Shown here: piece after piece, positions 51,035 to 59,740 of the stretch
Position numbering within the stretch: position 1 is the stretch's first letter
How the letters are laid out: each line of letters opens with the position of its first letter
NCBI RefSeq assembly: GCF_000430805.1
Contig: NZ_AUMS01000008.1
Span: 186,001-250,000, forward strand
Reading direction: 5' to 3'
Length of the DNA stretch: 64,000 nucleotides
From: Chitinilyticum aquatile DSM 21506
GTDB taxonomy: Bacteria > Pseudomonadota > Gammaproteobacteria > Burkholderiales > Chitinibacteraceae
The notes under the pieces: generated by a model
What the model was told of the DNA's origin: nothing
The model's input: the letters and a program-made list of their open reading frames with translations, nothing else
Database searches by the model: none
Program-made: the position numbers and the translations under genes

Positions 51035-53017
51035 ATGTCCTCTGCATCCGTCATCCCGCTCGCCCCGATTCTGACCCTGCTGACTGCGTCGGTGCTCACG
51101 GTTGTACTTTGCCGCCGCCTCAAATGGCCACCGATGCTGGGTTACCTGCTGGTCGGACTGGCAGTCGGCCCGCACGCTCTGGCTCTGATTCCCAGTAGCG
51201 AGGATACTGTCCATCTCGCCGAGTTCGGCATCGTTTTCCTGATGTTCACACTGGGGCTCGAGTTCAATCTGGCGCGCCTGAACGCCATGAAACGCATCGT
51301 GTTCGGGCTAGGTTCGACGCAGGTTTTTGCGACGGCAGCCGTCATTGCCAGCATCCTGCTGCTGACCGGGCTGAGTTTCAGTGCCGGGCTGGCACTGGGC
51401 GCCGCCATGGCCATGTCGTCGACGGCGATGGTGTCCAAGCTGCTGACCGATCGCAATGAAATCAACACGCCGCACGGGCGCAATGCCTTTGGCATCCTGC
51501 TGTTCCAGGATCTGGCCGTTGTTCCGTTCCTGATCATCATCCCCGTGCTCGGCCAGCCGCCCGAGGTGCTCTGGACCGAGCTGGGCATCGCGGCACTGAC
51601 CATCGCCGGCGTACTGCTGGTGCTGCTGAAGCTCGGCCAGAAACTGATGCGCCCCTGGTTCAATCTGGTCGCCCGCCAGCATTCCAGCGAACTCTTCATG
51701 CTGAACGTGTTTCTGGTCACGCTCGGTATCGCCTGGATTACCGAGCTTGCCGGCCTGTCACTGGCACTGGGAGCCTTCCTCGCCGGCATGCTGATTTCCG
51801 AAACCGAATACCGCTATCAGGTGGAAGACGACATCCGCCCGTTTCGCGACCTGCTGCTGGGGCTGTTCTTCATTACCGTCGGCATGGATCTGAACTTCCA
51901 CATCCTGCTGGCCGAATGGTGGCGGGTAATGCTGCTGGTGCTGTTCCTAGTCCCCGGCAAGATCGCGCTGATTGCCGGACTGGCCCGCCTGTTCGGCAAT
52001 ACGCCGGGAACGGCATTGCGTACCGGCTTCGCACTCGGCCAGGGCGGCGAGTTTGCCTTCGTACTGCTGGCGCTCGCCGCCGGGCAGAATCTGATCCCCC
52101 CCGCCTACCTGCAGAGCACACTGGCCGCCGTCATTGTCTCGATGCTGATCACACCCGTGCTGCTGCAGCACTCGGACAAGATCGTGCTGCGGCTGGCAAG
52201 TTCGGAATGGATGAATCTCGCAGCCAACCTGCACCAGATAGCAGTTCGTTCAATGGCCGCGCAGGGGCACGTCATCCTGTGCGGCTTCGGCCGCAGTGGT
52301 CAATCACTGGGGCGGATTCTGGCGCGTGAGAACATCCCGATCTTCGCGCTGGATCTCGACCCGGAAAAAGTTCGCGAAGCCAGCGCTGCCGGCGAATCCG
52401 TGGTATTCGGCAATGCGGCCAAGCGCGAAGTACTGATGGCCGCCGGGCTGATGCGCGCCAAGGCGGTCGTCGTCACCTACTCGGATACGCATTCGGCGAT
52501 GCAGATCATCGAAGTCGTGCACCAGTTGCGCCCCGGCCTCCCCATCATCGTGCGCACGACCGACGATGCGGATATCGAAAAACTGCGCGAAGCCGGCGCC
52601 GCCGAAGTGGTTGCCGAAATCATGGAAGGCAGCCTGATGCTCGCCTCGCACGCACTGATGCTGCTGGGCGTGCCACTGAACAAGGTCGTCAAGCGCATCC
52701 GCGAGGTGCGCGAATCGCGTTACCAGCTGATCCGCGGCTTTTACCGCGGCATCAATGAAGATTTCGACGATGACAGTAGCGCGCGCCAAGCCAGGCTGCA
52801 CAGCCTGATCCTCAGTGAGGGCGATCACGCCATCGGCAAATCACTGGGCGAACTGGAGTTGGCCGGACTGGACGTTGAAGTACGCAGTGTACGCCGCCGC
52901 AACATGGCCCCCTCCGAGCCGCAGCCCGACTTCACGCTACAGGCTGGCGACGTGCTGGTGCTGCTGGGCGAGCCGGATGGCCTGCTGGCTGCCGAAAACT
53001 GCATCCACCAGGGATAA
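51035..53017 (+). CDS. CPA2 family cation:proton antiporter (YbaL/KefB-like)
   Basis: 660 aa. Twelve or so helices of the Na+/H+ exchanger fold (PPMLGYLLVGLAVGPHAL, LAEFGIVFLMFTLGLEF, GNAFGILLFQDLAVVP-type motif here as NAFGILLFQDLAVVPFL). Then a TrkA-N domain (HVILCGFGRSGQSLGRILA, FGNAAKREVLMAAGL) and a TrkA-C domain (FTLQAGDVLVLLGEPDGL). Likely K+ efflux gated by nucleotide or glutathione adducts. AGGAGAGAG precedes the ATG. Divergent from kdsD. Confidence 0.92.
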   Translation: MSSASVIPLAPILTLLTASVLTVVLCRRLKWPPMLGYLLVGLAVGPHALALIPSSEDTVHLAEFGIVFLMFTLGLEFNLARLNAMKRIVFGLGSTQVFATAAVIASILLLTGLSFSAGLALGAAMAMSSTAMVSKLLTDRNEINTPHGRNAFGILLFQDLAVVPFLIIIPVLGQPPEVLWTELGIAALTIAGVLLVLLKLGQKLMRPWFNLVARQHSSELFMLNVFLVTLGIAWITELAGLSLALGAFLAGMLISETEYRYQVEDDIRPFRDLLLGLFFITVGMDLNFHILLAEWWRVMLLVLFLVPGKIALIAGLARLFGNTPGTALRTGFALGQGGEFAFVLLALAAGQNLIPPAYLQSTLAAVIVSMLITPVLLQHSDKIVLRLASSEWMNLAANLHQIAVRSMAAQGHVILCGFGRSGQSLGRILARENIPIFALDLDPEKVREASAAGESVVFGNAAKREVLMAAGLMRAKAVVVTYSDTHSAMQIIEVVHQLRPGLPIIVRTTDDADIEKLREAGAAEVVAEIMEGSLMLASHALMLLGVPLNKVVKRIREVRESRYQLIRGFYRGINEDFDDDSSARQARLHSLILSEGDHAIGKSLGELELAGLDVEVRSVRRRNMAPSEPQPDFTLQAGDVLVLLGEPDGLLAAENCIHQG

Positions 53018-53019
53018 AA

Positions 53020-53068
53020 GGGTATCCAACTGCAGCCCTTTAAAGAAAAGGGCTTAAAGGCAATACCC
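53020..53068 (+). repeat. GTAT/ATAC palindromic repeat, copy 8
   Basis: Left arm GGGTATCCAACTGCAGCCC, loop TTTAAAGAAAA, right arm GGGCTTAAAGGCAATACCC. Fills the gap between two convergent genes, starting 3 bp after the antiporter stop and ending just before the protease stop. Confidence 0.65.
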
Positions 53069-53070
53069 CG

Positions 53071-54207
53071 CTACCTACCAATTCTCGGTCGCTTACCGAC
53101 CCGGACATCCAGCACCAGCGGCTGGCCATTGCGCATGTATTCCATTTTCACCGCCTCGTCCGGTTTCAGCGCCGCGGTCAGATTCAGCATGTCGCTGGCG
53201 TTTTTCACGCGCTGCCCGCCAATCACCAGCAGCACATCACCGGGGCGCACCCCCGCCCGGTCGGCCGGCCCGCCGCGCACCACCCCCGCGATCAGCGCGC
53301 CACCGCTTTCCGGCAGACGGAAAGATGCTGCCAGCTCCGGCGTCACATCCTGCACCTCGACTCCAAGCCAGCCCCGTGTCACGCTGCCATCGCGAATGAT
53401 GGCATCCATCACCTGTCGTACCGTCGTGGCCGGAATCGCGAAACCGATCCCCAGCGACCCGCCGCTACTGGAAAAAATCGCCGTATTGATACCGACCAGA
53501 CGCCCGTGCGTATCCACCAGGCCGCCACCAGAATTGCCGGGGTTGATGGGGGCATCGGTCTGGATGAAGTTTTCGAAGGTATTGATGCCCAGCTCGGAAC
53601 GTCCCAGCGCGGACACGATGCCCATCGTCACCGTCTGGCCGACACCGAAGGGGTTGCCGATCGCCAGTACCACATCACCAACCTGCAATTGCTCCGAATT
53701 GCCGAACGTCACCACCGGCAGGTCGGCCACCTCGATGCGGATCACCGCGAGGTCGGTTTCCGGATCGGTGCCGATCAGCGTAGCTTCTGCGGTACGACCA
53801 TCCGCCAGCGCCACCTCGATCTGCTCGGCCCCCTCGACCACATGGTTGTTGGTCACTATATAACCATCGGCGGAGACAATCACGCCAGAACCCAGGCTCG
53901 AAGCACGCGGTGACTCGGGGCGCTCGCCGAAAAAGCGGCGGAACAGAGGATCGTTCAGCTGCTTGCGCTGCTTGCGCACGGTTTGTGCGGTATAGATGTT
54001 GACGACCGCCGGCAGGGCGGCTTTGGCCGCCTCGCTATAGCTCTGCACGGGCGGCACGGCACTGGCCGGGCGCACGACTGCAGGAGGAGTGGAAACAGGT
54101 GCCGCAGGCGGTGCCTGTACGGCGGGCCGGTACAGGGTGACGAAGACCACCCAGACACCCAGCGCAACCGTCACGGTTTGTGCGAAAATCAGCCACAGTT
54201 TTTTCAT
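53071..54207 (-). CDS. degS: DegS/HtrA-type serine protease
   Basis: 378 aa. An N-terminal membrane anchor (LIFAQTVTVALGVWVVFVTLY) and Pro/Ala linker, then a trypsin-like domain with the triad in IVTNNHVVEGA (His), PETDLAVIRI (Asp) and NPGNSGGGLVD (Ser). One C-terminal PDZ domain (GALIAGVVRGGPADRAGVRPGDVLL) completes it. The single PDZ and anchor make it DegS/AlgW-like, a sensor protease for envelope stress, though a HtrA-like housekeeping role is possible. ATG 54207 lies 11 bp from the divergent nif3 ATG. Confidence 0.88.
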   Translation of the reverse strand: MKKLWLIFAQTVTVALGVWVVFVTLYRPAVQAPPAAPVSTPPAVVRPASAVPPVQSYSEAAKAALPAVVNIYTAQTVRKQRKQLNDPLFRRFFGERPESPRASSLGSGVIVSADGYIVTNNHVVEGAEQIEVALADGRTAEATLIGTDPETDLAVIRIEVADLPVVTFGNSEQLQVGDVVLAIGNPFGVGQTVTMGIVSALGRSELGINTFENFIQTDAPINPGNSGGGLVDTHGRLVGINTAIFSSSGGSLGIGFAIPATTVRQVMDAIIRDGSVTRGWLGVEVQDVTPELAASFRLPESGGALIAGVVRGGPADRAGVRPGDVLLVIGGQRVKNASDMLNLTAALKPDEAVKMEYMRNGQPLVLDVRVGKRPRIGR

Positions 54208-54218
54208 ATCTGCACGCA

Positions 54219-54968
54219 ATGCCAATCAATAGACAGCAACTCGAAAAGTATATCGGACAACTGCTGGACGTGGACCGATTCCGTGACTACTGCCCGAACG
54301 GCCTGCAAGTAGAAGGACGCGACACCATCGCCTGCATCGCCACTGCGGTCACGGCATCGCAGGCCGCCATCGATGCCGCCATCGCCTGCGGTGCCGACGC
54401 ACTGCTGGTTCATCACGGTTTTTTCTGGAAAAACGAAACCTCGCCCATCGTCCGGCACAAGAAACAGCGGATTGCCGCATTGCTGCGCAATGACCTGAGC
54501 CTGTTCGCCTACCACCTGCCGCTTGATTCGCACCCGGAATTGGGCAACAACGCGCGGCTGGGCGAATTGCTCGGGCTAAGCGTAACCGGCCGCACCAGTG
54601 AGCAGGACATGGTCTGGCTGGGCGAGCTTGCCGCACCGTGCTCCTGGCCTGACTGGCAGGCTCGGGTGAGCCGGGCGCTTGGCCGCGATGTGCTGGCCAT
54701 CCCGGGCGCGACACCGGTGCAGCGCGTCGCCTGGTGCAGCGGCGGAGCCCAGTCGTATTTCCACGATGTGGCCACGCTGGATGTCGACTGTTTCCTGACC
54801 GGCGAAGCCTCCGAATTCGTCACCCACCTCGCCCGCGAAAGTGGCGTCGGCTTCGTGGCGGCCGGCCACCACGCCACCGAGCGTCATGGCATCCGTGCGC
54901 TTGGCGAGCATCTGGCCAACCAATTCCAACTGGAGCTCCATCATCTTGACATCGACAACCCGGTATAA
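54219..54968 (+). CDS. Nif3-like dinuclear metal center protein
   Basis: 249 aa. NIF3/DUF34 signature: YCPNGLQVEGRD, ALLVHHGFFWKNE with paired metal His, AYHLPLDSHPELGNNARLGELLG, and a C-terminal AAGHHATERHGIRALGEHLA with the other His and Glu. Likely a metal-dependent hydrolase such as GTP cyclohydrolase I type 2-like; the exact reaction is unclear. ATG 54219 gives the family start. Its own start is only 11 bp from that of degS. Confidence 0.9.
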   Translation: MPINRQQLEKYIGQLLDVDRFRDYCPNGLQVEGRDTIACIATAVTASQAAIDAAIACGADALLVHHGFFWKNETSPIVRHKKQRIAALLRNDLSLFAYHLPLDSHPELGNNARLGELLGLSVTGRTSEQDMVWLGELAAPCSWPDWQARVSRALGRDVLAIPGATPVQRVAWCSGGAQSYFHDVATLDVDCFLTGEASEFVTHLARESGVGFVAAGHHATERHGIRALGEHLANQFQLELHHLDIDNPV

Positions 54969-55446
54969 TGCGTTCCTGATCCTGACCGGCAGCCTGCTGC
55001 TCGCCGCCTGCGCCACCACCCAGCCCCCCGGCACCACAGGCCGCAGCGAGACGGCCAGCACACCGGCCAGCACGGCCTCCTCGACTGCCAGTGCTCCGCT
55101 GAGCGACGGCACGCCCAGCGTGCTGATACGTGGACGCAGCAGCAAGGCCGTGCTTGACGACATCGTGCAATACCGCACGCAGCAGAAAGGCATGAAGCTG
55201 AAAAGTCGCAGCGCCTCGCGGCTCGAATTCACACTCCCAATCCAGCGCACAGCAACGCCAACCGAAGCCCGCATGAGCTACCTGCTGGTCAAGGAGGGGG
55301 ATGGCCTGCGTCTGTCGGCCCGGGTTTTCCAGTTCAGCTACCCGGGAACAACGCGCGAAACCGGGCAGGACGTTACCCAGAGCATGAGCGACAAACTGCA
55401 GGAAGAACTGCAGCGCTACCTCCAGCCGGCCGGCGCCAAGAAGTAG
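54946..55446 (+). CDS. outer-membrane lipoprotein, unknown function
   Basis: 166 aa from TTG 54946, which overlaps the nif3 3' end by 23 bp. This start yields an ideal lipoprotein signal (TSTTRYNAFLILTGSLLLAAC, Cys about residue 22). GGAG lies 10 nt upstream. After a Ser/Thr/Ala-rich linker comes a small domain (VLDDIVQYRTQQKGMKLKSRS, RLEFTLPIQRTATPTEARM, ELQRYLQPAG). No family recognised. An ATG at 54968 is out of frame. Confidence 0.7.
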   Translation: MTSTTRYNAFLILTGSLLLAACATTQPPGTTGRSETASTPASTASSTASAPLSDGTPSVLIRGRSSKAVLDDIVQYRTQQKGMKLKSRSASRLEFTLPIQRTATPTEARMSYLLVKEGDGLRLSARVFQFSYPGTTRETGQDVTQSMSDKLQEELQRYLQPAGAKK

Positions 55447-55514
55447 GCGGAACGCGGCAAGCGCAGCCTGTTGTCGCTTTCGCATCCAGAAAATCCCTAC
55501 TCGCGAAGGAAGTA

Positions 55515-55543
55515 TTAAGTTCCCCGGCCGTTTAAGGTAGAAT
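55515..55543 (+). promoter_or_regulatory. petABC promoter candidate
   Basis: TTAAGT, 17-bp spacer, TAGAAT, 45 bp before the petA start codon. Confidence 0.45.
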
Positions 55544-55587
55544 TTTGTAGTTTTTCGCTTTGAGTTCCGTCAATCAGGGATTGGGTT

Positions 55588-56172
55588 ATGAGTGACCAGC
55601 AAGTAAATAATAGCAAGCGGCGGTTTCTGACGATCGCCACGGGTGCGGCAGGCGCGGCCTTCGGCGGCCTGGCGGCGACCCCGTTCATCGCCAGCTTCCT
55701 GCCTTCCGAGCGCGCCAAGGCCGCAGGAGCGCCGGTCGAGGTCGACACCAGCAAACTCGAAATGGGCCAGAAGATCAACGTGGAATGGCAAGGCAAGCCG
55801 GTGTGGGTCGTCAAGCGCACTCCGGAAATGCTGGCAGGTCTGCCCAAGCTGGATGGCAAGCTGGCTGACCCCAAATCCGAGGTCAACCATCAGCCGGACT
55901 ACTGCAAGAACGCCAGCCGTTCGATCAAGCCGGAAATCTGGGTGGCGGTTGGTGTCTGTACACACCTGGGCTGTTCACCGACCTTCCGCCCCGACCTGGC
56001 TCCCGCCGATCTGGGCCCGGAATGGCTAGGTGGCTTTTACTGTCCCTGTCACGGCTCGAAGTTCGATCTGGCGGGTCGCGTCTACGCCAATGTTCCGGCG
56101 CCGACCAACCTCGTCATCCCCCCGCACAAATACCTCAGCGACACGCGTCTGCTGGTCGGTGAAGACAAATAA
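55588..56172 (+). CDS. petA: ubiquinol-cytochrome c reductase iron-sulfur subunit
   Basis: 194 aa Rieske protein. Twin-arginine signal SKRRFLTIATGAAGAAFGGLAA serving as membrane anchor; cluster ligands in VCTHLGCSP and YCPCHGSKFD. Part of the cytochrome bc1 complex of the respiratory chain. First gene of petABC; the gap to petB is 16 bp. Confidence 0.97.
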   Translation: MSDQQVNNSKRRFLTIATGAAGAAFGGLAATPFIASFLPSERAKAAGAPVEVDTSKLEMGQKINVEWQGKPVWVVKRTPEMLAGLPKLDGKLADPKSEVNHQPDYCKNASRSIKPEIWVAVGVCTHLGCSPTFRPDLAPADLGPEWLGGFYCPCHGSKFDLAGRVYANVPAPTNLVIPPHKYLSDTRLLVGEDK

Positions 56173-56188
56173 GCGAGGCTGAGAGAAC

Positions 56189-57556
56189 ATGAGCAAACTT
56201 GCACAAATCGGACAGAATGTCCTGAACTGGGTGGATGACCGCTTCCCGCTGACATCAACCTGGAAGGCCCACGTATCCGAATACTACGCACCGAAGAACT
56301 TCAACTTCTGGTACTTCTTCGGCTCGCTGGCCATGCTGGTTCTGGTCATCCAGATCGTCACCGGCATTTTCCTGACCATGAACTACAAGCCGGATGGCAA
56401 CCTGATTCCGGGCACCAACATTTCGGTGGCCTTTGCCTCGGTTGAATACATCATGCGCGACGTCGCGGGCGGCAGCATCATACGCTACATGCACTCGACT
56501 GGCGCATCGATGTTCTTCGTCGTTGTCTATCTGCACATGTTCCGCGGACTGATCTACGGCTCGTACAAGCAGCCGCGCGAGCTGGTATGGATCTTCGGCA
56601 TGCTGATCTTCCTGTGCCTGATGGCCGAAGCCTTCCTCGGCTACCTGCTGCCCTGGGGCCAGATGTCCTTCTGGGGCGCACAGGTAATCGTGAACCTGTT
56701 CGCATCGATCCCGGTAATCGGCCCGGATCTTTCCACCTTCATCCGTGGCGACTTTGTGGTATCCGATGCCACGCTGAACCGCTTCTTCGCGCTGCACGTG
56801 ATTGCCGTCCCGCTGGTACTGCTGGGCCTGGTGGTTGCCCACCTCGTTGCGCTGCACGAAGTCGGCTCCAACAACCCGGACGGCGTGGAAATCAAGAAGA
56901 ACAAGGATCCGAAGACTGGCATTCCGCTCGACGGCATCCCCTTCCACCCCTACTACACCGTGAAGGACATCCTCGGCGTTGCCGTATTCCTGGCCGTGTT
57001 CTCCGCCATCGTGTTCAGCGTGGCAGGCTTCTCGGCAGAAATGGGCGGTTTCTTCCTCGAGCATCCGAACTTTGACCCAGCCGATCCGCTGAAAACACCA
57101 GCACACATCGCACCGGTCTGGTATTTCACCCCCTACTACGCCATCCTGCGCGCCATCCCGTCCTTCCTGGGTACTCAGGTATGGGGTGTACTGGGCATGG
57201 GCGCTGCCGTGATGATTCTCGCCGCGCTGCCATGGCTGGACCGCTCGCCGATCAAATCCGTGCGCTACCGCAGCACCACCTTCAAGGTGGCGCTGGTGTT
57301 GTTCCTGATCGCCTTCATTGGTCTTGGTATCCTCGGCGCCATGCCGTCGACCAACACCCGCACGGTCATCGCCCAGATCTTCTCGGTCATCTACTTCGGC
57401 TTCTTCCTGGGTATGCCGTTCTACACCAAGAACGAAAAGCCCTCTGCGCCAGTACCTGACAGGGTAACTTTCAGCACCACACGTCAGAAGATCCTCTTCT
57501 TCGTGTATGTGGCACTGGCCGTTGGCGGCGCCTATGCGTTTGCCCATGTGGTGTAA
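56189..57556 (+). CDS. petB: cytochrome b subunit of the bc1 complex
   Basis: 455 aa, eight membrane helices. Heme ligands lie in RYMHSTGASMFFVVVYLHMFRGL and FALHVIAVPLVLLGLVVAHLVALHEVGSNNPDG. The PEWY-type Qo motif appears as PVWYFTPYYAILR, which has Val and Phe variants (PVWYF), as in several betaproteobacteria. The long C-terminus includes an extra helix. Confidence 0.97.
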   Translation: MSKLAQIGQNVLNWVDDRFPLTSTWKAHVSEYYAPKNFNFWYFFGSLAMLVLVIQIVTGIFLTMNYKPDGNLIPGTNISVAFASVEYIMRDVAGGSIIRYMHSTGASMFFVVVYLHMFRGLIYGSYKQPRELVWIFGMLIFLCLMAEAFLGYLLPWGQMSFWGAQVIVNLFASIPVIGPDLSTFIRGDFVVSDATLNRFFALHVIAVPLVLLGLVVAHLVALHEVGSNNPDGVEIKKNKDPKTGIPLDGIPFHPYYTVKDILGVAVFLAVFSAIVFSVAGFSAEMGGFFLEHPNFDPADPLKTPAHIAPVWYFTPYYAILRAIPSFLGTQVWGVLGMGAAVMILAALPWLDRSPIKSVRYRSTTFKVALVLFLIAFIGLGILGAMPSTNTRTVIAQIFSVIYFGFFLGMPFYTKNEKPSAPVPDRVTFSTTRQKILFFVYVALAVGGAYAFAHVV

Positions 57557-57569
57557 TCGGGAGACAACA

Positions 57570-58349
57570 ATGAGAAACATGACTAGCAAACTGCTGCTCG
57601 CCCTGTGCACCCTGCTGGCTGTCCCAGCTTTTGCTGCCACAGCGGGCCCGCACCTCGACCCGGTCAAGGTCGACCTGCGCAATACCGAGAGCCTGCAGCG
57701 CGGCGCGCAAACCTTCGTAAACTACTGCCTGTCCTGCCACGGTGCCGTGGCCATGCGCTACAACCGCCTGCAGGACATCGGCTTGAACGAAGAGCAGATC
57801 AAGGCCAACCTGATGTTCACCACCGACAAGGTGGGCGACCCGATGAAGGTTGCCATGGCGGCACAGGATGGCAAGCAGTGGTTCGGCGCAACCCCGCCCG
57901 ACCTGTCGACGATCGCCCGTTCGCGCGGAGCCGATTACCTGTACAACTACCTGCGTGGTTTCTACCGCGATGACTCCCGCCCGACCGGCTGGAACAACCG
58001 CGTATTCGACAAGGTCGGCATGCCCAACGTCCTGTGGGAAATGCAGGGTGAGCAGGTTGCGGTTTACGAGAAAGTGAAGAACCACACGACAGGGAAGGAA
58101 GAAGAAGTACTGACTGGCCTGAAACTCGTCAAGCCCGGGATGCTGTCGACCACCAACGACAAGGGCGAACTGGTCAACACCGAGTTCGATGAACGCATCA
58201 CCGATCTGGTCAACTACATGGTCTTCATGAGTGAACCAGTGAAAGTGAAAAACGAGCAGATCGGCTACTTCGTACTGCTGTTCCTGCTGTTCGTTCTGGT
58301 TCCAATCAGCTACCTGCTGAAGAAGGAATACTGGAAAGACGTGCACTGA
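57570..58349 (+). CDS. petC: cytochrome c1 of the bc1 complex
   Basis: 259 aa. Signal peptide MRNMTSKLLLALCTLLAVPAFA, heme c site NYCLSCHGAVAMRYNRL, and the axial Met region MPNVLWEMQG. A C-terminal anchor IGYFVLLFLLFVLVPISYLL follows. GGGAGA precedes the ATG at 57570, 13 bp after petB. Confidence 0.96.
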   Translation: MRNMTSKLLLALCTLLAVPAFAATAGPHLDPVKVDLRNTESLQRGAQTFVNYCLSCHGAVAMRYNRLQDIGLNEEQIKANLMFTTDKVGDPMKVAMAAQDGKQWFGATPPDLSTIARSRGADYLYNYLRGFYRDDSRPTGWNNRVFDKVGMPNVLWEMQGEQVAVYEKVKNHTTGKEEEVLTGLKLVKPGMLSTTNDKGELVNTEFDERITDLVNYMVFMSEPVKVKNEQIGYFVLLFLLFVLVPISYLLKKEYWKDVH

Positions 58350-58364
58350 TACGGTTCACCGTAG

Positions 58365-58399
58365 CAAAAGCGGACGCCCCGGCGTCCGCTTTTGTTTTC
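58365..58399 (+). terminator. terminator after petABC
   Basis: CAAAAGCGGACGCC-C-CGGCGTCCGCTTTTG stem with a T-rich tail, 16 bp after the petC stop. Confidence 0.85.
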
Positions 58400-58431
58400 C
58401 CATTTCAAAACAGCAAGTTGGCGCTTATTTT

Positions 58432-58461
58432 TTGATATCCGCTATCAATACCCGCTAAAAT
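58432..58461 (+). promoter_or_regulatory. sspA promoter
   Basis: TTGATA, 18-bp spacer, TAAAAT; each hexamer matches the sigma-70 consensus at five of six positions. Start of transcription is expected near 58468. Confidence 0.65.
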
Positions 58462-58501
58462 CGCTTTTTATCTGCACCATCCTTTTGCGGAGTCTTCTTT
58501 C

Positions 58502-59107
58502 ATGATGAAGCTGTATTCGGGCACTGCCTGCCCCTTTAGCCACCGTTGCCGGATTGTCCTGTTTGAAAAAGGCATGGATTTCGAAATCCTCGATGTGGAC
58601 ATTCACAGCAAGCCGGAAGATCTGGCGGTCATGAACCCCTACAACGAAGTACCGGTACTGGTCGAGCGCGAACTGCAACTGTATGAGTCGAACATCATCA
58701 ACGAATACATCGACGAACGTTTCCCGCATCCGCAACTCATGCCGGCCGACCCGATGGTGCGCGCCCGCGCCCGCCTGATGCTCTTCAACTTCGAGCGCGA
58801 ACTGTTCATCCACGTGAAAACACTGGAAGATGGCGCAGCCACCAAGAAGACACAGGATGCCGCCCGCATCGCCATCCGCGACAGCCTGACCCAGATCGCA
58901 CCGCTGTTCACCAAGCAGAAGTTCATTCTCGGTGAAGAGTTCTCGATGCTGGACGTGGCCATCGGCCCGCTGCTGTGGCGTCTGGAGCACTATGGCATCG
59001 AAATCACCAAGGCCATGGCCCCGGTCCTGAAATATGGCGAGCGTCTCTTCAGCCGCCAGGCCTTCATCGACTCGCTGACCGCCAACGAAAAGGCCATGCG
59101 CAAATAA
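58502..59107 (+). CDS. sspA: stringent starvation protein A
   Basis: 201 aa glutathione-transferase fold. N-terminal MKLYSGTACPFSHRCRIVLFEKG, NPYNEVPVLVERELQLYESNIINEYIDERFPHP, and an all-helical C-terminal domain. Binds RNA polymerase during stress and starvation. GCGGAG lies upstream; paired with sspB 65 bp downstream. Confidence 0.93.
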   Translation: MMKLYSGTACPFSHRCRIVLFEKGMDFEILDVDIHSKPEDLAVMNPYNEVPVLVERELQLYESNIINEYIDERFPHPQLMPADPMVRARARLMLFNFERELFIHVKTLEDGAATKKTQDAARIAIRDSLTQIAPLFTKQKFILGEEFSMLDVAIGPLLWRLEHYGIEITKAMAPVLKYGERLFSRQAFIDSLTANEKAMRK

Positions 59108-59172
59108 GCGCAGAACTCGTCAAGTAGCAAGGCAGGGCCGCACTCCGCGGCCTTGCCAACCGGAGAATCCGC

Positions 59173-59595
59173 ATGCAGACCACCGTGTCGACCAAACCGT
59201 ATCTGATCCGCGCGCTGCACGAATGGTGCTCCGACCAGGGCTTCACGCCCTATCTGGTCGTGGCAGTCCGGCAGAAAATGCAGGTGCCGCAGGAATTCGT
59301 CAAGAATGGCGAAATCGTGCTGAACATCAGCTATAACGCTACCCGCAACCTGACCATCGGCAACGATTACATCAGCTTCTCGGCACGTTTCAACGGCGTG
59401 TCGCGCGACATCACCATTCCGGTCGGCGCCGTCGTTTCGATTTTCTCGCGCGAAAATGGCGAAGGGATGGGCTTTGAATACGAAGGCGTCCCGGAACACA
59501 CCGGCCCCGACGATGCCCCGGAAAGCCGAGAACCCGGCGACGATGAACCGCCACCTCGCCCGACTGGTCGCCCACAATTGCGGGTGGTGAAGTAA
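59173..59595 (+). CDS. sspB: ClpXP protease specificity-enhancing factor SspB
   Basis: 140 aa. SspB domain (KPYLIRALHEWCSDQGFTPYLVV; GEIVLNISYNATRNLTIGNDYISFSARFNG), then a disordered acidic/Pro linker. The ClpX-binding tail RPQLRVVK matches the E. coli XB motif RPALRVVK. Delivers ssrA-tagged proteins to ClpXP. GGAG lies before the ATG. Confidence 0.95.
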   Translation: MQTTVSTKPYLIRALHEWCSDQGFTPYLVVAVRQKMQVPQEFVKNGEIVLNISYNATRNLTIGNDYISFSARFNGVSRDITIPVGAVVSIFSRENGEGMGFEYEGVPEHTGPDDAPESREPGDDEPPPRPTGRPQLRVVK

Positions 59596-59604
59596 GCAAT
59601 CTGG

Positions 59605-59645
59605 ACAATGAAACATGCTGGCATAAAGCCAGCATGTTTCATTGT
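59605..59645. terminator. 41-bp perfect palindrome, probable bidirectional terminator
   Basis: Two 18-bp arms (ACAATGAAACATGCTGGC and its exact complement) around ATAAA. There is no long T-run. It follows the sspB stop by 9 bp and faces the convergent rsmB-like gene. Confidence 0.6.
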
Positions 59646-59689
59646 GCTATCCGGTAGCCAAACCCTTGGACTTGCCAAATACAAACCAA

Positions 59690-59736
59690 GGTATCTTGCT
59701 CCAGCCGTTTAATTAAAAGGGCTATAGCCACATACC
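59690..59736 (+). repeat. GTAT/ATAC palindromic repeat, copy 9
   Basis: Left arm GGTATCTTGCTCCAGCC, loop GTTTAATTAAAA, right arm GGGCTATAGCCACATACC. Lies 4 bp beyond the stop of the minus-strand methyltransferase gene. Confidence 0.65.
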
Positions 59737-59740
59737 AAAA

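Noticed and set aside
54946-54969. TTGACA and TATAAT close together before the lipoprotein gene
   Set aside because: The spacer is only 12 bp, too short for sigma-70, and the TTG is better explained as the lipoprotein start codon.
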